Below, piece after piece: positions 1 to 5,146 of a DNA stretch of 5,146 bases; the stretch's first letter is position 1; each line of letters starts with the position of its first letter. Below the pieces are notes generated by a model, which made no database searches, was not told the DNA's origin, and worked only from the letters and a program-made list of their open reading frames with translations. The position numbers and the translations under genes were made by a program. Source of the DNA: Candidatus Dadabacteria bacterium (lineage in GTDB: Bacteria; J088); contig RFIY01000093.1 of NCBI GenBank assembly GCA_003695505.1, positions 1 to 5,146 on the forward strand. The letters run 5' to 3'.

Positions 1-1197
1 CAGAATCGTCGCCGCGCCTGCGGCAATCAGCCAGCCAAGGCTGGTCACATCGACACCGTCAGGTGCATCTGGCCTGAGCGGCCACAGCAACAGGCCGCCC
101 GCAGCAATCGCCAGTGGCTTCACGACGCCAGACGCCAGGGACTGAAATCGAATCCGACCTTCGGGCGTCAGCGGCAGCCAGAAGACCTGCAGCAACGGAT
201 CATAGACGGCATACCGCAACGCACTTTCGGCAAATTTGGCCGCGACGGAGACTGCCTGCGTCAATGCGACGGCCAGCGGCAACATCAGGCCGGTGGCCAG
301 AAATGCGCCCGGCATCAGGGACAACGCCCGAAAACTGCCGAGCCAGCGACTGAGGCGGGGAAATATGACGACCTGAATGATGAAGGCGACCACGCCGACG
401 ACTGCATAGAAGGTGCCGAAAAAGACCGTCAACCCGCGCTCATCGAGCGACCGCCGTGCGATGACCTTGAACTGAAAGTCCACCCACGATGTCACCAGGT
501 ATGTGACCGCGACCACCCCCAGCAGTGTAAACGCGTAGGTACGCATCCGGCCGGCTTCGAGCCGCCGCTGGTTGGCGAGCAGGCGCCCCTGTCCTCGCCC
601 GGTCGCCCCTCGCGCTGCCTGCGTCTTCGGAACTGCAAGATAGATCAACGCCGACGCGCCGCTGACGGCTGCCGTCGCGATGAGCATCACCGTGGCACCG
701 CGACCGGCGATCACATGAGACAGCGCACCACATGCGATATTCCCGACGGCCTGGCCAGCGGCAATCCGACCGTAGGCCATCCGGGCGGTTCTCGGTTCGA
801 ACCGTTCGTTGACAACATTCCAGAACTGCCCGACCGACAGCGCCGCAAGGATCTCGACCCACAGATACAGGGCAGCCCAGGCCGCGTTACCAATGCGCGG
901 TCCGACCCACGCGAACCCGAGGAATGTCAGTGCAAACAGAGCGTGAAGCTGGATTGCGGATGCGCGGGTCGTTCGTCCGCGGCGCAACCGCCCCCAGGCC
1001 AGCGCCGCAACGGCGACAATCAGGCCAACCGCGGCATAGAGCAGCGGCAGCCGTTCCACACCAGCCCGGCTGAGGTAAAGCGCATCACGAACCGTGCGCC
1101 CCAGCAGCAGCCCCAGCACCACGAGCGCAAACTGAACATGAAAAATAACGATTTGCCGCCGCAGCGACGACGCCGAGACCGGGGAGTCGCGATTCAA
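1..1197 (-). CDS. Npt1/Npt2-family (ATP:ADP antiporter-like) transporter, C-terminus cut off
   Basis: An uninterrupted frame of 399 codons runs from a TTG at 1197 to the left edge, so the C-terminus is missing. It encodes a polytopic inner-membrane protein with about ten or eleven hydrophobic segments visible, near residues 16-34, 51-70, 84-100, 106-126, 145-165, 168-189, 220-239, 258-283, 293-312 and 359-375. Family-like stretches are RTVRDALYLSR (34-44), FWNVVNERFEPR (125-136) followed by a Gly-rich helix, DFQFKVIARR (240-249), and ALRYAVYDPLLQVFWLPL (326-343). These match my recollection of bacterial Npt1/Npt2 proteins, MFS-like carriers related to the ATP/ADP translocases of Rickettsia and Chlamydia. 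The substrate here is unknown; nucleotide transport is inference, and free-living homologues are largely uncharacterised. It follows rdgB with a one-codon gap and is probably co-transcribed and translationally coupled. The next in-frame start, a GTG inside the first membrane helix, would destroy that helix, so TTG is preferred. Family call fairly secure, function not. Confidence 0.85.
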   Translation of the reverse strand, partial: MNRDSPVSASSLRRQIVIFHVQFALVVLGLLLGRTVRDALYLSRAGVERLPLLYAAVGLIVAVAALAWGRLRRGRTTRASAIQLHALFALTFLGFAWVGPRIGNAAWAALYLWVEILAALSVGQFWNVVNERFEPRTARMAYGRIAAGQAVGNIACGALSHVIAGRGATVMLIATAAVSGASALIYLAVPKTQAARGATGRGQGRLLANQRRLEAGRMRTYAFTLLGVVAVTYLVTSWVDFQFKVIARRSLDERGLTVFFGTFYAVVGVVAFIIQVVIFPRLSRWLGSFRALSLMPGAFLATGLMLPLAVALTQAVSVAAKFAESALRYAVYDPLLQVFWLPLTPEGRIRFQSLASGVVKPLAIAAGGLLLWPLRPDAPDGVDVTSLGWLIAAGAATIL

Positions 1198-1208
1198 TGC
1201 CTAATCCC
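1195..1208 (-). promoter_or_regulatory. Weak ribosome site and TTG start at the rdgB/transporter junction
   Basis: GGGA (1208-1205) lies 7 nt before the TTG at 1197-1195 and sits inside the last codons of rdgB. The rdgB stop TAG (1203-1201) and one GCA codon lie between them. The match to the anti-Shine-Dalgarno is poor and the start codon is weak, so initiation probably depends on ribosomes finishing rdgB. This site decides the transporter start because no ATG is available in frame. Confidence 0.5.
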
Positions 1209-1821
1209 AGAGCGCCGACAGCCGCTCGACCAACGCACGCATCGCCTTGCCACGATGGCTCAGACGGTTCTTCTGGTCGGCGCTCAGTTCGGCGGAAGCA
1301 CACCCATGTTCGGGCACCCAGAACAACGGATCGTATCCGAATCCCCCGGTACCGCGCGGAGCCTCGAGGATGCGTCCGTGCCATTGCGCCTCGCAGATGA
1401 CCGGCTCGGCGTCGCCACGCTCGAGGTATACGACCGAAGTATGATAATGAGCACCCCTCCGTTGCTCCGGGATCCCGGCAAGTTTCTCGAGCAGGAGTGC
1501 ATTGTTGCGTGCATCGTCGCCCTCGACGCCGCCAAACCGGCTAGATCGGATGCCGGGAGCGCCATCGAGCGCATCGACACAGATACCGGAGTCCTCGGCG
1601 ATCACGGGCAGCCGGGCCCAGACGGCATAGGCCCTGGCCTTGATCAACGCATTTTCTGTAAAGCTCGCCCCATCTTCGCTGACCTCCGGAGGTGGCCCGG
1701 CCGTCTCAGCGACGTCATCGACAGAGACGACGGCGACGCCCAGCGGTTCAAGCAAGCGCCGCATTTCCCGAATCTTGCCGGGGTTTCGCGTGGCCATCAG
1801 AATGCGCTCAGGGCGGTTCAC
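1201..1821 (-). CDS. rdgB: RdgB/HAM1 non-canonical purine NTP pyrophosphatase
   Basis: This cytosolic house-cleaning enzyme hydrolyses dITP, ITP and XTP to the monophosphate plus pyrophosphate, keeping deaminated purines out of DNA and RNA. With the GTG start at 1821 the protein is 206 aa, close to the usual length of about 200. Visible Ham1 motifs are the N-terminal ATRNPGK loop (10-16), SFTENALIKA (53-62), AEDSG (75-79) with the conserved Asp77, GAPGIRSSRFGG (87-98), the base-binding GTGGFGYDP (157-165), and SHRGKA (188-193). An in-frame GTG at 1866 would add 15 residues that lie outside the family. The 1821 start is preferred because GGAG lies 8 nt upstream and the conserved fold begins within a few residues. 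The only departures seen are TRN where many members have TGN, and Glu for the first Asp of the DDSG motif; neither suggests lost activity. It is followed in the same frame by the transporter and preceded by a 228-nt spacer holding its probable promoter. Confidence 0.96.
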   Translation of the reverse strand: MNRPERILMATRNPGKIREMRRLLEPLGVAVVSVDDVAETAGPPPEVSEDGASFTENALIKARAYAVWARLPVIAEDSGICVDALDGAPGIRSSRFGGVEGDDARNNALLLEKLAGIPEQRRGAHYHTSVVYLERGDAEPVICEAQWHGRILEAPRGTGGFGYDPLFWVPEHGCASAELSADQKNRLSHRGKAMRALVERLSALWD

Positions 1822-1829
1822 GTCGTCGT

Positions 1830-1833
1830 CTCC
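1830..1833 (-). promoter_or_regulatory. rdgB ribosome-binding site that sets the GTG start
   Basis: GGAG at 1833-1830 is spaced 8 nt from the GTG at 1821-1819. It supports this start over the upstream GTG at 1866, which has no comparable purine-rich site. The ten bases GGAGACGACG here also occur before the TPR gene start (3190-3199). Confidence 0.7.
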
Positions 1834-1937
1834 ACTATACTCAATGACCCAATTCGCAGGGCTCACCCGTCAGGGCGTCCGTTTGTCCCGGAATCTGTTG
1901 TGCCTGAATGCCAGTCCAGGCGTGCCCAGAAGTACCT

Positions 1938-1981
1938 GATTTGCCGAAAATCGTAGCAGGGCGCTCAATGTCCGGCAAATC
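1938..1981. repeat. 9-bp perfect inverted repeat in the amidase-rdgB spacer
   Basis: GATTTGCCG (1938-1946) and its exact complement CGGCAAATC (1973-1981) are separated by 26 bases, with arm centres 35 bp apart. Read for rdgB, the right arm covers the candidate -35 and the left arm covers the expected transcription start. This geometry suits a pair of operator half-sites better than an RNA hairpin with such a long loop. No regulator can be named from this window. Confidence 0.5.
1950..1978 (-). promoter_or_regulatory. Candidate sigma70-type promoter for rdgB and the transporter
   Basis: On the minus strand TTGCCG (1978-1973) and TACGAT (1955-1950) are separated by exactly 17 nt. Each matches the consensus at four of six positions. 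Transcription would start near 1943, giving a leader of about 120 nt before the rdgB GTG. The position just after the amidase 3' hairpin and before rdgB is sensible, but the match is only moderate. A second -10-like hexamer, TATAGT (1839-1834), abuts the ribosome site and is too close to be useful. Confidence 0.4.
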
Positions 1982-1983
1982 GG

Positions 1984-2029
1984 CGATGCCGCCCGCAGCC
2001 CCCCCCTGTCATATCACGCTGCAGCATCG
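1984..2029 (-). terminator. Hairpin after the amidase gene, no U-tract
   Basis: Just downstream of the amidase stop the transcript can form CGATGC/GCATCG (2029-2024 with 1989-1984), then an asymmetric bulge, then GCAGC/GCTGC (2022-2018 with 1999-1995). The loop contains a run of eight G (2006-1999, its last G in the stem). The stem is strong and correctly placed for 3'-end formation, but no T-run follows, so it is not a textbook intrinsic terminator. It may instead stabilise the 3' end or pause polymerase. Confidence 0.35.
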
Positions 2030-2049
2030 GCTTCGATTGCCGGCCGCGC

Positions 2050-3264
2050 TCATTGCAGGAATGTTGGCGGCGCGGCGGACGCGGTACCGGCCCCGGAGCG
2101 TCGTTGCAACCACGGTCGAATCGCATCCACCGATGCCGCGACGGATCGGGCCAACCGAGTCTGCCACTCGGGATCCGCAAGCAGGGTCGCCTCCTCGGCG
2201 TTCGACAGGAAGCCGAGTTCGACCAGAAAAGCCGGCATCGTCGTCCCCGCCAGCACAAAAAACGGCGCGCGGCGAACGCCCCGGTTCTCGGCCCCGATCG
2301 CGCGGATCAGCGTATTGTGGAATGGCGTTGCCAGTCGAATACTGGCATTTTCCTGCGCCTGTCGTGCGAGATCTTCGAGCAGCGCCTCGAGATTTCCGCT
2401 GCCAATGCGGTCGTGTTCAAAGGTATTCTCGAACTTTGCCAAGGCCAGCGCCCGCGGGTCGCTGGCCTTGCGGCTGAGCACATAGGTCTCGATGCCGCGT
2501 GCAGACTTGCGCGGCGCACTGTTGCAGTGCAGGGACAGGAACAGGTCGGCATTGGATCTGTTTGCGAGCTGAACCCGTTCGCTCAGCGTCGGGTAGGTGT
2601 CGTCATCGCGGGTGAGCTCGACCCGGTAGCCGCGTTCACGCAACAGCGCCGCAAGGCGCAGGCCAACGCGCAGCGTGATGTCTTTCTCGATCTGCCCGGC
2701 CGGGCCGTGCGCCCCGGAATCTTCTCCCCCATGACCAGGATCGACGACAACGAGCAATGCTGCCTCGGTCAACGCGGCGGGAGGTGTATCGAATCGCGCC
2801 GGGATCCGTGGCGTGGCCGCAATATCCATACCGACAGGATCGACGCGCAGCGCGAGCACGGTTCCGGCCAGTTTTTCCCAGACGGGCACGGCCATGAGTA
2901 ACCGTCCATCGCGCCAGAACCACGGACGGGGCGTGTCCGACAGGTCGACGATACGCGACGCATCCCGAATCGCCACGGGCGTCCCCCACGTCCACAGATT
3001 CAGCCGTTGCCCGGGCAGACGGATGTCCACCATCCCGTCGCGGGCATTCAGGTAGGCCTCGCCACCGGCGCACCGCGCGACATCTGCGGTCGCCAGGTAC
3101 ACACCCCCTCCGGCGAGCGCAGCTTCCGAGATCTGACACGTGCGCCCATCGGTTGCTACAATAACCGGCGTGCGTTCCCTGGCCATGACGGAGACGACGT
3201 TTGAAGCTGTTCCCGCACCGACCGCAACGACGACCAGCAAGATTCTGGCGAACCTGGTTTGCAT
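2050..3264 (-). CDS. Periplasmic N-acetylmuramoyl-L-alanine amidase (Amidase_3)
   Basis: This is a 404-aa exported zinc amidase that cleaves the amide bond between N-acetylmuramic acid and L-alanine in peptidoglycan. Residues 1-28 form a Sec signal peptide: a short Arg-containing n-region, a Leu/Val-rich core, and likely cleavage after SVMA. The catalytic domain spans about 169-386. Zinc ligands are His178 in VVDPGHGG, Glu193 in QIEKD and His246 in LSLHCNSA; the catalytic Glu349 is in VELGFLSN. Residues about 30-150 form a separate region with a segment (116-148) resembling the small copper-amine-oxidase-N-type beta domains of some wall enzymes; I cannot confirm this, and it does not look like a clear AMIN domain. 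Cys43 and Cys65 could pair as a disulfide. No LysM is seen and the tail is short and Ala/Pro-rich. The ATG at 3264 is chosen because it begins the signal peptide; an in-frame stop lies upstream at 3285. Its 5' end overlaps the divergent TPR gene by 64 bp. Confidence 0.95.
   Translation of the reverse strand: MQTRFARILLVVVAVGAGTASNVVSVMARERTPVIVATDGRTCQISEAALAGGGVYLATADVARCAGGEAYLNARDGMVDIRLPGQRLNLWTWGTPVAIRDASRIVDLSDTPRPWFWRDGRLLMAVPVWEKLAGTVLALRVDPVGMDIAATPRIPARFDTPPAALTEAALLVVVDPGHGGEDSGAHGPAGQIEKDITLRVGLRLAALLRERGYRVELTRDDDTYPTLSERVQLANRSNADLFLSLHCNSAPRKSARGIETYVLSRKASDPRALALAKFENTFEHDRIGSGNLEALLEDLARQAQENASIRLATPFHNTLIRAIGAENRGVRRAPFFVLAGTTMPAFLVELGFLSNAEEATLLADPEWQTRLARSVAASVDAIRPWLQRRSGAGTASAAPPTFLQ
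3133..3162 (+). promoter_or_regulatory. Candidate extended -10 promoter for the TPR lipoprotein gene
   Basis: CTGACA (3133-3138, five of six consensus bases) and TACAAT (3157-3162, five of six) are separated by 18 nt. TG at 3154-3155 gives the extended -10 form TGCTACAAT. Transcription would start near 3169, leaving a leader of about 30 nt before the TTG start. In such GC-rich DNA this match stands out. It lies wholly within the amidase coding region on the opposite strand. Confidence 0.65.
3190..3193 (+). promoter_or_regulatory. Ribosome-binding site for the TTG start of the TPR gene
   Basis: GGAG at 3190-3193 lies 7 nt before the TTG at 3201. An in-frame TGA at 3186-3188 excludes any earlier start, and the first in-frame ATG comes after the lipobox. 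This site therefore supports the TTG despite its being a rare start codon. Confidence 0.7.
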
Positions 3265-4952
3265 GCCTTTATTGTACGGCGGCCCTCATTTCCGCGACAG
3301 GATGCGCGGGGATGCTGGTCGGCGACGATCCGGCCGCACGCCGCGCCCTCGCGCAGGCGTGGTATGACGAAGCGCTGGAGCAGTTGCAACGCGGCGCCAT
3401 CGATGATGGGCGCAGTCGACTGATCGATGCCGTCGAGCTGTCTCCGGACTTTGCTCCAGCACGCGATGCACTCGCTGTCCTGTTTCTGGCCGAAGGGCGC
3501 ATCGACGAAGCGCTGACACAGCTCGAATGGGCCATCCACGCCGACCCGGAACAGTCGCTGTATCACTATCATCAGGCGCTGGCGCATATCGCAGCCGGAG
3601 AAACCGGCTTTGCGACACCGGCACTGAACCGTGCCCTCGAGCTGGCGCCGGACAGCATCGCCATCCGACGCACGCTGCTCGATGTCTACATGATCCTCGG
3701 CCGCTGGGATCGAGCGGAGCGTCTCCTCGTCGAGTTGCGCGATGCAGGCTCGACTGATCCAACGCTGCAATATGTCGATGGTGTCATCTCGTTTGCCAAG
3801 GAACGACTCGAGGATGCCGAGCGCCAGTTGCGAAACGCTGCACGCACGCTGAAGGATGACCCGGCACCCTACGCCGCCCTCGGCCTGCTCTATCAGATCA
3901 CCGGCAAGTTCGATCTGGCTGAAAAGTCGTACAAACAGGCGCTGAAACTCGACAACCGGGACCCCTACATCTATCTGGTACTCGCCGACCTCTACCATCA
4001 GACCGGCAAGTTGAGTGCAGCAGACCGTTTCCTGAGACGAACGGCCGCCGCGACTCCGCTGGCGAGCCGCCTCCCCCAGCCCGAACTGGCAAGGGTCTAT
4101 GCGCAGATCGCTGATGTCGCCTATCAGACAGGCAAATACAGAACCTCGCAGGTCTACCAGAAGCGCGCCATGCAGATGCTGCCCGCACTGCAGAAGACGA
4201 CGATCACACCTGACGCAGCAGCCCACTTCGCATTGGGAACCGTCGCGTTCGAGCGCGAAGACGTCGACCGCGCAATAAACGAATTCAAAATCGCCGTCCG
4301 GGCCAATGCGGACTTCGCGCTCGCGTGGGCGAGACTGGCTGATGCCATGCTGCTCAAGGCGGGACTCAGCTCCCTCGATGCACGCAAGAAATTGCTGACG
4401 AACGCGCGCAAAGCCGCGCGCAAGGCCCAGGAAGCGGCCCCCAAACACGCCCTCGGATACTACGTCGAAGGGCGGGTGCTGATTGCTCTGGCGGATCTCG
4501 AGAAGGGAGCGCTCCGTTCGGGCACGCTGCGAGAAGCGGTCTTCCTGTTTCAGCAGGCGCGCAACGCCCAGGAAGCCCCAAAAGATATCGGCATCTACCA
4601 GGCCATGATTCTCAGCGATCTGGCCTCGCACGCCGAAGCTGCCAACGCCCTCAGTCAGGCCGAAGCCGAACTGGGCAAGAGCCGTCAGGTCGCGTTGCTG
4701 AAAGCCACGGCGCTGATCGAGGCAGGAAAATTCCCCGAGGCGCACAAGGCGATCGTCTCGGCCTGGAAAATCGCGCCCGACGAACCTGCTCTTGGGGAGC
4801 TGATGAGCCTCGTGCTGTTCAAGATGGGCGACATCGAGACGTCGCTGGCAGCCCTGAACTGGACACCAGAAAGCAAAACGCCACTACCTGGCATTGATTT
4901 CGAACCTCCGGAACCAGAATCCGAATCAGCCGACAAAAAAAGCGGCTCCTGA
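3201..4952 (+). CDS. TPR-repeat lipoprotein, probably outer-membrane
   Basis: This 583-aa protein begins with a basic n-region (residues 1-17, rich in Arg), a hydrophobic core (18-31), and a lipobox-like ATGC ending at Cys35, so lipoprotein processing at Cys35 is likely. Residue +2 is Ala, not Asp, which in the enterobacterial Lol rule favours the outer membrane. The rest is almost entirely helical tetratricopeptide repeats, about twelve or thirteen units. Clear ones are near 85-117, 118-150, 221-254, 255-287 and 339-371, with Ala/Gly/Tyr spacing and Pro-ended helices; degenerate ones fill 52-83, 151-218, 298-330, 372-413, 415-455 and 462-526. The last 25 residues are a Pro/Glu/Ser-rich, probably disordered tail. 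TPR arrays are protein-binding scaffolds; no enzymatic motif is seen and the partner is unknown. Divergence from a wall amidase suggests an envelope role, such as scaffolding cell-wall or export machinery, but that is inference. Start chosen by ribosome site, signal peptide and upstream stop. Confidence 0.9.
   Translation: MKLFPHRPQRRPARFWRTWFACLYCTAALISATGCAGMLVGDDPAARRALAQAWYDEALEQLQRGAIDDGRSRLIDAVELSPDFAPARDALAVLFLAEGRIDEALTQLEWAIHADPEQSLYHYHQALAHIAAGETGFATPALNRALELAPDSIAIRRTLLDVYMILGRWDRAERLLVELRDAGSTDPTLQYVDGVISFAKERLEDAERQLRNAARTLKDDPAPYAALGLLYQITGKFDLAEKSYKQALKLDNRDPYIYLVLADLYHQTGKLSAADRFLRRTAAATPLASRLPQPELARVYAQIADVAYQTGKYRTSQVYQKRAMQMLPALQKTTITPDAAAHFALGTVAFEREDVDRAINEFKIAVRANADFALAWARLADAMLLKAGLSSLDARKKLLTNARKAARKAQEAAPKHALGYYVEGRVLIALADLEKGALRSGTLREAVFLFQQARNAQEAPKDIGIYQAMILSDLASHAEAANALSQAEAELGKSRQVALLKATALIEAGKFPEAHKAIVSAWKIAPDEPALGELMSLVLFKMGDIETSLAALNWTPESKTPLPGIDFEPPEPESESADKKSGS
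3271..3300 (-). promoter_or_regulatory. Candidate -10 element immediately before the amidase ATG
   Basis: On the minus strand TACAAT (3276-3271, five of six consensus bases) ends 6 nt before the ATG at 3264. A start at the usual distance would fall on or beside the ATG, giving a leaderless mRNA. The -35 region is poor: CTGTCG at 3300-3295 with 18-nt spacing matches at three positions. The alternative ribosome site, AAAGG (3270-3266), lies only 1 nt from the ATG and would be unusually close. Confidence 0.35.
4928..4947 (+). repeat. Small inverted repeat with A7 loop at the 3' end of the TPR gene
   Basis: AGCCG (4928-4932) and CGGCT (4943-4947) flank a ten-base loop with seven consecutive A (4935-4941), just before the stop codon. 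It encodes the Lys-Lys part of the tail. On the minus strand it reads as a T7 run. No strong minus-strand hairpin precedes the run, so I do not call it a terminator. Confidence 0.3.
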
Positions 4953-5146
4953 ACACCGAAACGGGGGCTGCATCGGCCCAGCCCGCGGCCCCACGCCCTT
5001 TTCGTCGCCCGGGACCTGATCCGGGGTCACCCGGCCAGCCGAAGGGCGGTCGGAACCTAATTCCAACCAACACTCGCCGCGCAGCGGCACGAAAGCCGTC
5101 ACCCGGCCCCCGGAGCCGAGCCCCGGGCGCCGGAACGCCCCCACAA
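4953..5146. other. GC-rich region downstream of the TPR gene, no gene seen
   Basis: These 194 bases to the right edge hold no coding region I can support on either strand. They contain several short perfect hairpins: GGGCTG/CAGCCC (4965-4970 with 4979-4984), CCGGG/CCCGG around the loop GTCA (5021-5034), and GGGCG/CGCCC (5125-5129 with 5136-5140). A longer-range pair is CGCCCTT (4994-5000) with AAGGGCG (5042-5048). The first hairpin is correctly placed to end the TPR transcript, and a T4 follows 14 bases later, but this is not a convincing intrinsic terminator. The region could be the 3' untranslated part of the TPR mRNA or the flank of a gene beyond the window. Confidence 0.5.
5026..5108. repeat. 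11-bp direct repeat GTCACCCGGCC
   Basis: The same eleven bases occur at 5026-5036 and 5098-5108, 72 bp apart start to start. GC-rich DNA makes chance repeats more likely, but both copies fall in the short non-coding tail of the window, each next to hairpin-forming sequence. No function can be assigned. Confidence 0.35.

Noticed and set aside
1834-1839. TATAGT as a -10 for rdgB
   Set aside because: It directly abuts the ribosome site, so the start would leave too short a leader to keep that site, and no -35 lies at 16-18 nt.
1822-1866. Upstream GTG giving a 221-aa RdgB
   Set aside because: The extra 15 residues fall outside the conserved Ham1 N-terminus and lack a good ribosome site, whereas the GTG at 1821 has GGAG 8 nt upstream.
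715-1956. 413-codon open frame on the plus strand
   Set aside because: It runs antisense to the transporter and all of rdgB, both of which have clear family motifs. Its product is low-complexity Arg/Pro/Gln-rich with no recognisable domain, typical of shadow frames in GC-rich DNA.
1908-2477. 189-codon plus-strand frame across the spacer and amidase 3' end
   Set aside because: It is mostly antisense to the amidase catalytic domain and gives an Arg/Pro/Ser-rich product without motifs.
3156-4745. 529-codon open frame on the minus strand
   Set aside because: It is the antisense of the TPR gene. The plus strand has the lipobox, TPR periodicity, promoter and ribosome site; this frame has none of these, and also overlaps the amidase 5' end.
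4935-4941. A7 run as a programmed frameshift site
   Set aside because: The codons read GAC AAA AAA AGC, which does not form the X XXY YYZ heptamer in the zero frame. It is also within the last six codons, so a shift would change little.
4926-5144. 72-codon minus-strand frame in the right-hand tail
   Set aside because: It overlaps the end of the TPR gene, shows no domain and is rich in Gly/Pro/Arg as expected from GC-rich non-coding DNA.

Overview
The window carries four protein genes from a GC-rich Gram-negative bacterium, probably proteobacterial. The Gram-negative reading rests on an amidase with a Sec signal peptide and a lipobox-bearing TPR protein. The phylum is inference. There are no RNA genes, insertion sequences, CRISPR arrays or other signs of mobility, so this looks like ordinary chromosome.

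Layout. The left two thirds is on the minus strand. Read in transcription order it holds a periplasmic N-acetylmuramoyl-L-alanine amidase (3264 to 2050), a 228-nt spacer, rdgB (1821 to 1201), and an Npt1/Npt2-type (ATP:ADP antiporter family) membrane transporter that starts at 1197 and runs off the left edge. The spacer holds a hairpin with a G8 run in its loop, a 9-bp inverted repeat and a candidate sigma70 promoter for rdgB. On the plus strand a long TPR-repeat lipoprotein runs from 3201 to 4952. The last 194 bases are GC-rich, contain several short hairpins and an 11-bp direct repeat, and hold no gene I can support.

How the genes relate. rdgB and the transporter are almost certainly one transcription unit. 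The transporter's TTG start lies one codon after the rdgB stop, in the same frame. Both are plausibly nucleotide-related: one removes non-canonical purine NTPs, the other belongs to a nucleotide-transporter family. The amidase and the TPR lipoprotein are divergent and overlap head to head by 64 bp. The best TPR promoter (extended -10) lies inside the amidase coding region, and the best amidase -10 lies inside the TPR coding region. Both products are predicted to act in the envelope.

I see no clear new system. The most distinctive features are the overlapping divergent starts with a possible leaderless amidase mRNA, the inverted repeat framing the rdgB promoter, and the in-frame rdgB/transporter junction.
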